From: Cloeon dipterum | Taxonomy: Eukaryota; Arthropoda; Insecta; Ephemeroptera; Baetidae | Reading direction: 5' to 3' | DNA length: 64,000 bases | Assembly: GCF_949628265.1 (NCBI RefSeq) | Contig: NC_088790.1 | Span: 12,094,545 to 12,158,544 of the forward strand | In this document: positions 1 through 11,848 of the stretch, piece by piece | Layout of the letters: every line of letters starts with the position of its first letter | How positions within the stretch are numbered: position 1 is the first letter of the stretch | The notes under the pieces: model-generated | The model's database searches: none | What the model was told of the DNA's origin: nothing | Seen by the model: only the letters and a program-made list of their open reading frames with translations | Made by a program: the position numbers and the translations under genes

Positions 1-17
1 AATCCATTGCATCTCAC

Positions 18-2746
18 CTCAGTTTCTCTCGCTTTTCGTGTTCCTCCCTCTCCTTTCTTTCCCGCTCCTCCTGCTCTTTCTTCTGCACCTCAAGCAGTGC
101 CCTCCTGCGCCTTTCCAGCTCAGCCTGACCCTTTTCATAGTTCTTCTTCCTTTTGTCTTCAAAAGAAGCTGTATGTGATCACAGGTTAGAAGAAAGTCCT
201 AAATAACAAATAGGGATTGAAATACATTGACTGGTTGGGCTGCCGAGGTCGCCATCTACACTGCCAGGCCCTGACTGGATTCCGGTGGGTGTGGTGGTGC
301 CACTGACGGCCTTCAGGCTGCCGACGCGACCCCTCCGGAAGGAAGGTGGAATAAGGTCGAGCGGCAGCGCCTGAGGAATCTTCTCGCCTTTACTGGCGAT
401 CTCACAGAGGTGCATCGAGAGCACAAATTCGTCACAAGAGAGCCGTCCGTCAGAGTCCAGATCAGAAAGAGCCCTGATAGAGGTTTGGTTCAAATTATTT
501 CAAAGAATATTGCGAGAATTTACCAGATTTGGGCGAGGGTTGCCTGTGGGAGGCGCCACTGGATGAGAATGTTCCTGGCCTGTGGGCCAGTCAGGTGGCC
601 GCACCTTGTCCTGTCGTTCGAGTTGAACACCTGAGTGTACCTGCAAAAAGGAAATTAAAGTTAATTTTTAATTTATCTCGTGGGGAATTTCCAGGAATTA
701 TTCTTAGCTCTGTTAGATTGAACGCAAGTTTTAGTATTAATAGAGTGCGTTGAGGTTAAATTTTGCTGAAGTTCAAATTTAAGTATTTTTATGTTGATAC
801 TGTATATATTATAGTTAACAAGCTGGCTCCTTTTTTAAGGATTAAATTAACACTTTATATAGGGATCAATTTAGACTTTTTCTTATAAATCAAATCACAC
901 AACGGAAACTAGATGAATTTTCCATCATTAGGGTTGGACCATTTTTAGGTCAAATTGGCAATGGTTTACTGGCACTGGAAAATTTCAGCTGGCGTAAACG
1001 CGAACAGCGGATGAAATCAATCAAAAATACACAGCGATTTTTTTAATTAAACATAATTGCGGCTCAGTGCGACGTGATATTACTTTGTGATTGATCATTT
1101 TAGCATTTTTTTCACTAATACTGTTCGCTCTTTCTTTCTTTGAAATCTTCTTTATTTAATGTACTTTATTGTATTTGACAGAAGCAAGAACAAACAAGAA
1201 CATTAATTAAATTTCCCGTTTTAATAACAAAATAACTATTAATGATAGCAACTTAAAAATGAATCAAAAGAAGCTTAAAAAAATGTTACGATTTTCGAGA
1301 ACCAAAAATGTTTGTCATGTCAATCATTTTCAAAGTATTTAGAAGTCTTCAGAGGGGATTTGGAAAAACTTACAAAGTTTTAGAAGTTGGGAGATGGAAA
1401 CAAGAAAATACAAAATGATGGTTTCAGAAATTTTTTTAAGTGTGTTTTTTTAAATGAGATTTAGGCTCGTTAGTACAAAATTCAAAATTAATGACAAAGC
1501 TCAGAAATAATAAATATTTGATTGTAAGAGCAAAATAAAGGCAAAAAGGGAGCTGTTGAAATAAATACAAGGGAATGCTTGTTATGTGATGAAAGTTAAG
1601 CGTATTGATTTCTGTCTTGTACCAAAGCAGGATCAAAAACTCCTCACTCGTTCGCAGAAAACAAGCTAATTGTAAGCAATTGGTACAGTTCAAAATTATT
1701 ACCTTAGTTTTGACTGGTGTGGCACGGACCATTCCAAGGGCGAATTGAGATCAACGCTGACCACCGACCCTGACCGCTGTTTAGCGGCCTCCGAGGGCGG
1801 AGGGACCATTGGCGGTACGACTGGAGCAGCCATAGGAACATCTACTGTTGGTGGCGACATCAGGGGCGGAGTGCCCAAACTAGGCTGCGGCGGCAGAACA
1901 GGGGGATGGGCCACCATAGGGGCGACCATCGGGACCACTTGAGGAGCGCTCATTGGGACAACCATTGGAGCGACCTGTGGGGGCATCTGCGGAGCAACCA
2001 TCGGTTGAATGCCGGGCATCATCATGGGCTGGACCTGCGGAGCCATCGGGACCATGCCTGGATGAGGAGCGACCATTTGGGGTTGTTGGTGCATCACCAT
2101 ACCCGGCCCATGAGCGAGCACAGGGGCCGGTGGTATGATTGGCGGCTGCGCCATCATCGGAGGCACGGCAGGAGGAGTGATCTTTGGGGGCGGCGGCACC
2201 TGCGGTGGCGTTCCGGCGGCCATCGGTGGGGTGCTAACTGCCGCGAGGGAGGTAAGCAGCGACGTGGGCAACGCGCGGGGCACTTCGACGCCCTTCAGCT
2301 TGAGCATGATCAGCTTACACGCGATGCTGAACTCATTGATGTCCATCTTTCCATCAGCGTCTCTGTCCGCGAGACCCCTGAAAATTTTATTCTGACGTCA
2401 GCAAGCTGTTCTGCGCTCTTTGGGGTGTTGCAATGTCATACCAAATGAGGCCGAGAGTCTGTGGCGGCAACTGCGACTGGAGCAGAAAGCCCTTGGCCTG
2501 ATCACCAGTGATGTGGCCGTTGATTGGCTTCAGGCCATGGAACTGCATCTCGAAGCGCTCTCTTTCCTTAGGCAAGATGACCCACGGGTCAACTGGCATT
2601 CCTGCAACTAAACAACCATTTTCAATCTCTAAGAGATCACCCAAGGCAATGCAAGAAAGTAGGGTAGGTTTGTGCATGCAAATGAGAGCCTCTGCTATTT
2701 TTAAAAATATTTTTTCCCCAAATAGCTGATTATACTTGCCTGCCAT
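18..2746 (-). CDS. Itsn: Intersectin / Dap160, N-terminal half (partial)
   Basis: This is the N-terminal part of intersectin, the endocytic scaffold that links clathrin-coat and vesicle proteins through EH and SH3 domains. Coding exons on the minus strand are 2746-2740, 2601-2442, 2377-1703, 640-524, 473-226 and 168-18; all joins keep frame, giving about 452 residues before the window edge. EH1 (about residues 4-95) is split across exons and has the EF-hand-like loop [13 protein letters not shown]. Residues about 94-250 are a Met/Pro/Val-rich linker. EH2 follows, with loop [13 protein letters not shown]. The last exon encodes the Lys/Glu/Arg-rich start of the central coiled coil. SH3 domains would lie off the left end. 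The start at 2746 gives MAGMPVDPW; Met4 is an alternative start. The first intron uses a GC donor. The domain order matches the family, so confidence is high. Confidence 0.93.
2602..2739 (-). other. GC-AG intron 1 of intersectin
   Basis: The donor reads CAG|GCAAGT and the acceptor TTGCAG. A GC donor is the only choice that keeps the frame: the nearby GT leads to a stop after the acceptor. It is otherwise a perfect U1 match, as is typical of GC-AG introns. Confidence 0.75.
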
Positions 2747-3518
2747 AATGACGAAATTCGGTCGTTTATCGGATAAGTCACTAAAACAAGGAAATTGCAC
2801 AATTATTCACAGCATGAAAGACGAATAATAATAGATAAAAAGCGGCGTTTTGACAGATGAAATTGCCTTTACTGTGTCATATTTTAAGGGTCACTCAATC
2901 ACTGAAAACCGTACATACACCGAAAATATTTTTTACGGGCAGTTTACCTGCTTTCGTACTTTGAAGAATTAGGCTGATTTCATCCTGATTTCGAGGATGG
3001 CCTGAGAGAATCAGCAGTTTTAAAGGGCACCAAATACACCCACTTCGCAAAGTTGTTAATCGATCGACTCACTTGAGAGAATTTCCAATGCTGCCACCGT
3101 CCAAATGAAGAATAAGTTGTTAGGGAGTAAAAAGAAAGTTTTAAGACTGGGACTCATTCAAGGAAACTAAAAATAAGATATAAGGTACTTAAAATATAAT
3201 TACGATTTAAAGAAAAATTAAGCACGATTTAGAAGATATCTCAACTTTTACAATTTTTAAATTCTGTTGGATAAACTGCAAATTTGTAATAGAAGTTTCG
3301 AGGATTAGGCGCGTGTATAGCTGTGACACATCAAGGGCTGTGGGGAGACAGCGTTTAATAGGAGTTTAAACTATAATTAAATACACGACTAGTTAGATAA
3401 TAATCTAAGCTATTTACGTAGTTCCTATCAGTGTCAATACGTTTTGATGCAGGGTTTCAGTCTCTAAATGACAAAAGTCAAATAAAATTATCAAGTTTAA
3501 TTTTCCAATAAAATGATT
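2747..3518. other. Intersectin upstream region and ACSS3 downstream region
   Basis: This AT-rich spacer lies between the intersectin start and the ACSS3 3' end. It should hold the intersectin promoter and 5' UTR. I see no further coding exon, RNA gene or clear repeat. Confidence 0.5.
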
Positions 3519-3524
3519 TTTATT
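3519..3524 (-). terminator. Candidate polyadenylation signal of ACSS3
   Basis: AATAAA on the minus strand, about 145 nt downstream of the ACSS3 stop codon. Confidence 0.45.
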
Positions 3525-3667
3525 ATTATTTAACCCACAATTTGTTCAGAGATATTAACAAGTTACATGCAGTTATATAATATTTATCAATCAAACAATA
3601 TATTGTAAAAAATTGAATTTAAAAAATACTACATAATATTCTTTGCTATCACGTTAATAAAAGGCGT

Positions 3668-6600
3668 TCACCGCAGTTTTGCGTTATTTGCCAAACCGAT
3701 TCTCTGCAAAGTGGTTGCTAACTCAAAATAAACATTTGGATCTTCCACGGTGCTTGGAATCTGCAAATTCAAACGTTAGATTTCAAACTTTTTAAATGGA
3801 AATCTTACCTTGGTAAGTTTTGATGAGGCCAACTGGGCTATCGAATTGCGAGGAATTTTGCCTGAGCGAGTCCGGGGAATGGCCTGCACCGCCACGGCCT
3901 TGTTGAATGCAGCAATCGGGCCGATCATCTCTCTCACGAGTTGGAAAAGCTCTTGGTTTAGGCCTTCTTCTGATGAACAATTTCCTGCAACGCCAAGAAT
4001 AGGGTTTTAGCTCAATCCACATAATTGGCTGGCTGTATGAATTACCTGGCGCCATTACATAGAGGCAAAGAGGAGTTTGACCCTTAGTGGGGTCTGGAAC
4101 GCCGACCACCGCAGCATCCACCACGCAGGAGTGGGTCATCACCACGTCCTCGATAGCGTTCGTCGACAGCCGGTGTCCAGCCACGTTGATAATGTCGTCA
4201 TCCCTCGCCGTGACGTACACGTAGCCGTCTTCGTCAATGTAACCGGCGTCCATTGTGTCATAGAAACCCTTAAGAAAACGATTGTGATTTATAGTAAAAA
4301 GGTTCGCTTACTACAAGTGTACCTCGTATTTGCCAAAGTAGGTAGTCTTGAACCTGCCATTAGCCTCGTACAGGGTGCTCATCACACCTGGCGGCAAAGG
4401 CAGCTTACAAGCGATCCTTCCCAGTTCTCCACGGTCAGCTTCGCTCCCATCCTCCCTCAAAACGCGAACTGTAATAACATTTTAAGAATACTAAAAAGGA
4501 AAAATGCACGCAGGTTATTTGTCAAATTTAAAATTAACAAATGGCTAAGCTCTGCGTGAACTAATTCAGGATGGATAGCTATTAGTAAAAATTTGAAAGG
4601 ATAAAATAAAGTAGCATGTTCTCTTTCTTTACAGCGGCTCATTACTCAGCGGTGAAAAAGCCCAAACGTTTTTGACGATTCCCTTTCCAGAATTCTCTGC
4701 AGCTAATATTGTTATAAATTTCATTTTAGAAGTAAAGTACTGATGACGAAGCCTGCAATGCCAAAACAGACGCTGCACAATACGAGAGTGGGGTGTCGTA
4801 TTTAATTTTGTCCTCTACAAAATTCACTATTAGCTAACCATTTTGAATTAATCCACGCAAAGCTTAGCCAGTTGATATTATTAAATTTTAATATATATTA
4901 TATAATTTAAATATTAGTTTTAGATAAACCAATTTAATGTACCATCAAAACCTGCAAATGGCATTCCAGTGCTGAATTCTGGGGGTTTCAAGGAATGGCC
5001 CAAACCAACAGCAGTGGCCGTGATGGCGTGCCCAGTTTCTGTCTGCCACCAGTGGTTCAAAACTGGCACCTAAAAATGGCATTTTGTTGTAGAAATGTAC
5101 TGGAGTGAATTGATCTGTTATGTTGCAAACCTTGAAAGCCTTTTCGGCCCATAGTCTGGTCCCAGAGTCACAATGCTCACCAGCGACAAACAAGTACTTG
5201 AGACTAAAATCATTTTTAAACTTAGACAAATTGTAAAAATATGAAATTTATAATAATTTTAGAAGATTGGATACAAAATGTTTTATCTTACGAGTTAACA
5301 TTATGTTTTCTTCCAAGGACAATCCCAGCATCCTCTCGTTTAATAATACGAAGAGCTGTTGGCGCGGTAAAAAGGGCGCTGACTCTGTGCCGCTCAATCA
5401 GTCTGAATTTTAAAATTGAAATAATTAGCTGTAAATCAACAAAACATTACTACCTGAAGTACTGCCCTGCGTCTGGCGTCCTGTCTGGCTTTCCCTCGTA
5501 CATGAGAGATGTGTTTCCGTTTATCAGCGGTGCGTAGCAGCTGTAGGAGTGTCCCACGACCCAACCCATATCAGACGCGGCCCACCACACTTCGTCTGAT
5601 CCCATGCCGTAGATTGTTCTCATTGTCCAGCCGAGGACAGCGGCGTGGCCACCTGATGGGCGAAGAACACCCTGAAAATCAGAATACCGAATTTGAATAA
5701 TGATAATCATGAATTGCTATTTGATTTTCACTGTGACCTGTGACTGTCTATTTAAATCAAATTTTTGCTAAAATCGCTGTGAAAGAAATTAGGACTAAAA
5801 CAAGCATTTATAATTAATTTTTGCCTTTCATATGAAATCCCTATAACGTTTTGACTAACCATACATAAAAATTGTATCAAATATTTCATGTAGTTGAATA
5901 TTGTTAAAAATTTCTAACTCTCGATAGTTTCAAACCTTTAAAGGTAAAAAATCTTCTGACCTCTTAAACTTTACAAAACTGCCTCTTCAATAAATTTAAT
6001 TTAATTAATTAATATTTATTACGGTAGCACACAATAATGTTTTTACAAATCATACCTTGGGATGTGCCGTAGTGCCTGAAGTGTAGAGAATGTACAAGGG
6101 ATGCGAGGACTCAACAGGCAGGCAAGGCGCTGGCTCAGCCCTGGCGAGGGCGGCCTCCCAGGCCACGATTCTGACTCCCGGGGGCAGCAGGGCGGTTGGT
6201 GTAGTGGGGCAGAGCACTCCTGGCCGCTGGTACAGCAGGCAGGTGAGCCCCTCGCCCGGCGGCGGCTCCAGCAGCGAGGAGCGGCACATTGCCAGTGCCT
6301 GGTGCAGGATGGCCCTGTATGGCACCACCCTGGATGGCTCCACACCGCAGTTTGCCAGGATCACAACCTTTGGCCGACAGTGCTCCAGACGCGCGCACAG
6401 CTCCCTCGCCGCAAACCCTGAAGTAGAATTAATTAAAAACATTGACTAACGTATCTTTTGGTTTTTATTTGCAGGCAACTCAATAAAAATAAGACATTTA
6501 TTGAAGTGGGATGGTCTGATATAAATTATTTTACATTTTATAATTTGATCTGACAAGGAATAGCCAAGAATTCACTCCTATAAATAGGGATGTATTTATA

Positions 6601-8091
6601 TCTTTAAAAATTAATAATTTTTGGGGTAGTAATTTATTGATTACTTAAGTCCTAAAAACAGTATGCACCGCAGGTACATTTTAAAGTGGACTCCATGCTT
6701 TTAATTTATGATAAAAGAGTAAAGAGTCTACACAGAAACCAAAATATACCAAGATGAACCCCAAATCCAAAAGTTATCAAGAAAATCAGCGCAGAAAAAT
6801 GTGTGATTATAAAAAAGCAAAGAACATCATATTTTACTTTTATCAATTTTCGAAAATAGTTCGGAAAAAACAATTTAAATATTAGGTATGTTTCAGTGAA
6901 ATTGTAGCAAAATCGTCATAAGATTTACCTTGCAATCAATTGTTGATTTGCCCTGAAAACCTGCAGGTGTTTTGTGCATTTTCTTTACTTTTCTGATGTG
7001 AGAGATCACAGAGAAAAGCTTTTTGGTTCATTATTTAAAAACAAATAATTCTCTTTCAGTCATGGTAAAATAACATTACAACTAGAAAACGGGAAATCAA
7101 GTCAGCAGTTACATGCTTAGCGATTAAAATATTATCCTACCTCCAAAAACAACTGAGTGGATAGCTCCGATTCTGGCGGAAGCCAGCATAGCAATAATCG
7201 CTTCTGGGATCATTGGCATGTAAATGAGAACTCGGTCCCCTTTGACAACGTCAAGGTTGAGCAAGGCTCCAGCAAGAAGACTGACCTGAGAAATCGAATT
7301 TGATTTAATTTTGTAACGGAATAAAACTGAACAACTAACCTGCTGCTGCAGCTCTCTGTAGGTGACATGTCGCAGTGAGTTAGTGACTGGACTGTCGTGG
7401 ATCAGGGCGACTTTATCGCCCCTGCCTGCCAGGACGTGTCGGTCGACGGCGTTGTAACAAACGTTTAACTCTCCACCAGAAAACCTGAGCGGCAAATTAA
7501 CATTATTTGTTACAATCAGTTTATTAAAAGTTTGAACATATATACCAGTGGGTAAAGGGCACCTTTGAGTTGTCCAAAACTTTGTCCCAGGGCTTGTTCC
7601 AGTAAATTTCGCTGGCCACCTGCGCCCAAAACTTTTCTGGCTCTTGAAGGCTTCGTCGCATCACCTCCTTGTACAAATCCAACTGGCCTTTGGATGAGTT
7701 GGCCGGCTTGTTGGCCAGACGCTTTTCTCTGGCCTCAATAATGTCCTCGTCATCAGAGGGAATGTCTTTAATTATTGGGATTTAAAAAATCAAATACAAT
7801 TTCGGCAAGGAATTCAGCAAAATTTACATTAATATTGTCAAAATTTGTATCACAATCTGAAATTTACCAATTTCAAAATCTTTAAAAGACATTTATAATC
7901 AGAATTATCATTGTGTTAATAATTGCAAGTTCAAATTAGCAGAGAAAAAATAATATTTAAATTGTTTCCCTCTCACCGGCTTCTTCAGGATTTTCAGGTG
8001 GCACTCCCCAGGAGGCACTTCGTCGTAGTTGGAAATTTTGGTCCACCTGCTCAACCCCTTCACCCTGCTGCAAAACTACTCCGTCGGACAT
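3668..8091 (-). CDS. Acss3: Acyl-CoA synthetase short-chain family member 3 (propionate-CoA ligase type)
   Basis: An ATP-dependent ligase that makes acyl-CoA from short fatty acids (propionate or acetate) through an acyl-AMP intermediate. Exons (minus): 8091-7977, 7765-7546, 7484-7340, 7285-7141, 6417-6056, 5671-5454, 5402-5292, 5203-5131, 5069-4943, 4468-4323, 4268-4046, 3984-3809, 3760-3668. All phases agree, giving 717 residues. Landmarks: [14 protein letters not shown], an AMP-binding loop [10 protein letters not shown] (about 321-330), [15 protein letters not shown] (about 358-372), WWQTETGH (about 470-477), hinge-region [14 protein letters not shown] (about 574-587) and catalytic-Lys motif RTRSGK (Lys671). 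The signatures resemble ACSS3 more than ACSS2. The N-terminus is acidic ([12 protein letters not shown]) and shows no mitochondrial targeting sequence, although ACSS3 is usually mitochondrial. Another first exon is possible. The family call is secure; the exact substrate is inferred. Confidence 0.93.
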
Positions 8092-8375
8092 GCTGAGCGC
8101 TTAATAAAATGACCCTGCTGCAATGAACCAGTATTAACAGTGTCCGCTGGCAGCTCGGACGCTCGCTTATTTGAATAAAAATTTTCCCACAGGACTTGTG
8201 TTTAGAGTTCAATGCATTTGAAGCCCCACCAGTCATCAAAATTCATTGCAAATTCAGCGAACACCGCTGAACAGTTCGTTAGAATAATTTTCGACTGTCA
8301 TTGCGAAAAAAAAATAATTCGAGGTCTTTATGTTTGCAGAGAGAACTCGTGGCATATTTAACAATTGATTCGGTT

Positions 8376-8381
8376 TTTATT
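8376..8381 (-). terminator. Candidate polyadenylation signal of the SMIM13-like gene
   Basis: AATAAA on the minus strand about 255 nt past the SMIM13-like stop, and before the ACSS3 start at 8091. Confidence 0.4.
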
Positions 8382-8635
8382 ACAAATATAAAACGACCAG
8401 TACAAGCTGCCGTTGATAAAAGTTACAAAAAATCATATTAAAATTTTGTTCGTTCCTTGAGCGTTGCATTAACTTCCGCCTTGTAAAGAAATCTCAAAAA
8501 CAATCAGTGCGCCTATCTTCTGAACACTATAAAAGGTTACACCTATTGGTGCGACCTTTAGACTTCAGCAGAAATCACATGCCAGAACGAAAAATCGGAC
8601 AACATGTCCAAAGTTTAAAATATTCACGCTGCACA

Positions 8636-9398
8636 TCATTCTCGTCGGCTCTTTTTGGATTGCTTCGGCTGCTCCTGAGGCACGTGTGTTGGCGTTTCGC
8701 CCATCGAGCCAACCAGTTCCCGGACAAACCGGAAGCGGGACAGGAACAACTTCCAGACCAAGTACCAACCTGAGTGAGGGACATACAAGAAGTATATTCG
8801 CCTTTTTAAGACTAGGTAATCTGCTACCATGCACACAACGTTGAGTAAAAAGCCCCAAATAAGTTTTATTGGTAAAATTTGTAGCTTAATTATATAAAGG
8901 GATGAATTGATTCTTATCATATCAAAATTTAGATATTCAGTATTATATGAAACTTTGAATTTAATATAATTATAAAAAATGCATTTAATTTTGCAAAATG
9001 GCAATATTAAAATGGTATACATATTACATAAATTATGACTGAAAAATCTAAATATCTTCATAAATATTCTTTTATAACAATAGGGAAATTTTTCAGATTT
9101 CAGAAATAAAAATAAAAATTTATACATATGATATGTACATATTATTTTACACGCAATAATATTTGAATGATAATAATGGTTTAATATTAAGTATCATACA
9201 TAAGTCCGTAAGCGCAGTAATACAAGGCGTGAGTCATGATTTCGTCGATCTAGTCATGATTCTGCTTATAGTTTGGGTGCGGAAAATTCCCAAAATTAGA
9301 ATGTAATAAAACTGACCTAGAAGGGCGACCAGCAAGACGACAGCGAGGGGCAACACCAGGATCAGAAGACCCCTGGCTACACCCAGGACAGCATCCAT
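8636..9398 (-). CDS. Smim13: SMIM13-like small integral membrane protein
   Basis: A 71-residue protein from two exons (9398-9317 and 8769-8636; phase-1 join CTTCTAG to GTTGGTAC). Residues about 7-30 form one strongly hydrophobic membrane segment (GLLILVLPLAVVLLVALL). It is followed by GWYLVWKLFLSRFRFVRELVG, which closely resembles the signature after the membrane helix in vertebrate SMIM13. The tail is polar and basic, ending KKSRRE. The function of SMIM13 is unknown to me. An in-frame upstream ATG at 9443 would add 15 residues (MCNAAFSLVKDIPQV). I prefer 9398 because the membrane helix then begins near the N-terminus, as in SMIM13. The intron is about 550 bp and AT-rich. Homology is recognised from sequence memory only. 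Confidence 0.8.
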
Positions 9399-9443
9399 GA
9401 CCTGGGGAATATCTTTTACTAAGGAAAACGCAGCATTGCACAC

Positions 9444-10360
9444 TGAAATCCCAGCAGACGCGGCCGTTGTGGGCCTCCCAAGGCCAAGGATTCAGTGTGC
9501 TCTTTTCCTTCACTTGTCTTGCCCAGCTGGAGCTACGACCAGCTGATCGCAGCTAGCAGCACAAGAAGGCAACGAGTTCAGGCCTGTATGCGGGATCTGC
9601 TTGCGCGCTCCTTTCCTATTTCTCTCACTGCATAAGTTTGAAATTGACCAATTAGAGGGCAATCTTTTAGACATGTGATTATCATTGGTCCATTGCGTAT
9701 GGTTGCGAACTAAAAACATTATAAAAGTGACAAAGTGTATTGCTGTAATGCTGGGCTGACTAGTAAAATTTATTTTGAGATCGTTCTTGCTCTTGCAAAA
9801 TTTTTAAGCTCTGCAAAAATTGTTCCCGTCTTTTTGGATTATATTTTTATTGATGATCAAGAGATTGCACGTCCATCACAAGCTTAGCTCCTGTGCGAAC
9901 ACCTGCTCACGTCGCCCATAATTTCAATCATTTGATAACAAACAATGACGTATTAAAGTAAACAATAAAGGTTTGGGTGGGGAAAAAGCAGTGGAAGTGG
10001 CAGTCACTGGCCCATGTCTGGGCTTTTAAATGTTTGTCTTTTTACAGACGTAGTTTGGTCGTCAGTGATATCGCCTGGAGGATCTGTATAAGAATAAGTA
10101 AGTCTGAAGTTGGGAGTGTTTTGGTGGTCAAGAAGTTGGAAGGTGTTATATCATATACACATATAATGCTATTTTTACATAATAAACTTGTTTTGTTTTA
10201 TCCAAAATTTTAAATTGTTTATGCGTCTGCACTTTTTTATATTTTCCTTGAATTGATTTTAGTTTTGCTTTTTTTAGCTCTAAAGCTAAAAAGTCACGTA
10301 ACGTGTGTGCGTTTAAAGGCAATAAAGAGTATGATACCAATGAAGTTTGGCTTATCGTGT
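9444..10360. other. Divergent spacer between the SMIM13-like gene and TSPO
   Basis: This should hold the SMIM13-like promoter and possibly a noncoding first exon of TSPO. One candidate is an acceptor-flanked stretch beginning after CTTTTTACAG near 10047 and ending before GTAAGTC near 10099. No coding exon was found. Confidence 0.3.
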
Positions 10361-10368
10361 TTGGGAAA

Positions 10369-11374
10369 TAGAGGCCTGTGTGGTTTGCTTTTTCGCGAAC
10401 CAGAACCAACCAAACCTAAAAAAAATTAACCAATCCAAACCAAACCCACTTAGCCTAACTTTGAAACTGTCCAAACCAAACCACACGGCAATGTTTTAAA
10501 ACCATAACCAACCGTGGTTTAATCCAATAATTGGTTTATGGATTAACCATAATTAATTGGTTGGTTTTCACTATATATATATATTGAAAGCTTCAAAAAT
10601 ATATGTTTTTAAATTTGAAATATAGAAATTATGCTTAAAAGTTTTCCTATGAAAAAAAAAATTAGAAGAAAATTGCATAGTGATGGAAATTTTATTTTTA
10701 AGAAGTTTTTTATCTTATAAAATGAAAAAGAATTTTTCTTTTTTCGTAATTTTTGCAACTCTCGGGTTCTAACCATCAGAATTTCCAAAAAAAACTACCA
10801 CCATTGATCTCCCCTGACCAGCTGAAAAGAAGGGACAGATTGCAACAGGGTGATAATTTGGAAGGAATTTCAGATAACTTCAAGTATTTATAAGCCCAGA
10901 GGAAGCATAATAAAATTGTAGCAATCACGTTGAAAGCGGATGGGGTAAGCATACCCCCTAAACACTTTGGCTATTTAGTGCAAGTCGAGATGAGTCTAAA
11001 GGTGGGTAGTTGTTGAAATTCTGATTGTTAGAACTCGAGAATTAGAGGTGCAAAAAAAGCCTAAAAGTCGATATTTTTTAATTGAATTTCAAAATATAAA
11101 AAAAATTCAAAAACGGATTTTTGTCAATTTGTGGTAGAATATATTTTCCGGTGGGTTGTAGGTGAAATTGTTTTGTTGCTTTATTATTAGCATAAATTTT
11201 GCGGTTGGCGGTTTACAGAGGTAAAACCGAAACTAACCAAACCAAACCATCTCTTTGATTTAAAAACCAAAACCACGGCGCCATCTTGTTTTTAGGGAAT
11301 TATAAAACCAAACCGCGGTTTGGTTTGGTTTGGTTTGGTTAAAACCGCTTCTCCGAAAACCAAACTGACCTCTA
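10369..11374. mobile_element. Foldback hAT-type MITE (about 1.0 kb)
   Basis: The element is flanked by an exact 8-bp direct repeat, TTGGGAAA (10361-10368 and 11375-11382), which fits the hAT target rule nTnnnnAn. Its ends are inverted repeats starting TAGAGG, with 16 of the first 20 positions matching. Subterminal DNA on both sides is rich in AACCA/AACCAAACC units. Deeper parts also pair: 10761-10783 matches the complement of a stretch near 11017-11040, so the two arms are long. There is no open frame, so it is non-autonomous. Confidence 0.82.
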
Positions 11375-11382
11375 TTGGGAAA

Positions 11383-11842
11383 CACTGCGGCTTATTTTAC
11401 GATATGTGCATCATACACTGCAATTTTTAGATAAAACTGCACCCCTTCTTTTTTCGATGTTACGCAACAGGTTTTGCTCAATCTTTGTGTGAGGGAATCA
11501 ATTTGACAAATTGCTAAATTGATTTACAAAAAAACCACAAATTGAAAAACATTACATTTTTATTTTATTATAAATCTTAATAATTAATTTTGCTTCTAAG
11601 GCGGGCTTTGTATATTAAACCAATCTTCAAAATTTCCGTTATCGTAGCACAAAATCGAAATTTTTAATGAAATCAAACATTCATAGATTTAAAAATCTGC
11701 TCTTCATCGTTAAAACTATAAAAAAATTAATTTAAGTTTTATAGATGAATTATATGTGTATTACATAATCATGCAAGTTCATCCCTGTCTGCAACATATC
11801 GTGAAAATTATGTCACTATAAATCTGCTCTCTTTATTTGCAG
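11383..11842. other. AT-rich upstream/intron sequence before TSPO
   Basis: The stretch ends at the acceptor TTTGCAG (11836-11842), so at least its right end is an intron in the TSPO 5' UTR. I see nothing else in it. Confidence 0.5.
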
Positions 11843-11848
11843 AGCAAT

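Noticed and set aside
1745..2448. Several plus-strand open frames (His/Gly/Arg-rich) opposite the intersectin linker
   Set aside because: They are antisense shadows of the Met/Pro-rich exon; the minus strand gives the family match and correct splicing.
6043..6449. Overlapping open frames on both strands in a GC-rich stretch
   Set aside because: Only one minus-strand frame continues the ACSS3 protein in phase; the rest are shadows of this exon.
8636..9127. 163-codon minus-strand frame with a Phe/Lys/Ile-rich start
   Set aside because: Its N-terminal two thirds is intron read-through; only the part after the acceptor at 8769 belongs to the SMIM13-like protein.
11300..11345. (TTTGG)n run resembling telomere repeats
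   Set aside because: It is part of the subterminal repeat of the hAT MITE and also occurs in inverted form at its other end.
11837..11848. An earlier in-frame ATG before the TSPO start
   Set aside because: It lies in the intron, upstream of and overlapping the TTTGCAG acceptor, so it is not in the mRNA; the ATG at 11849 also fits the TSPO N-terminus.
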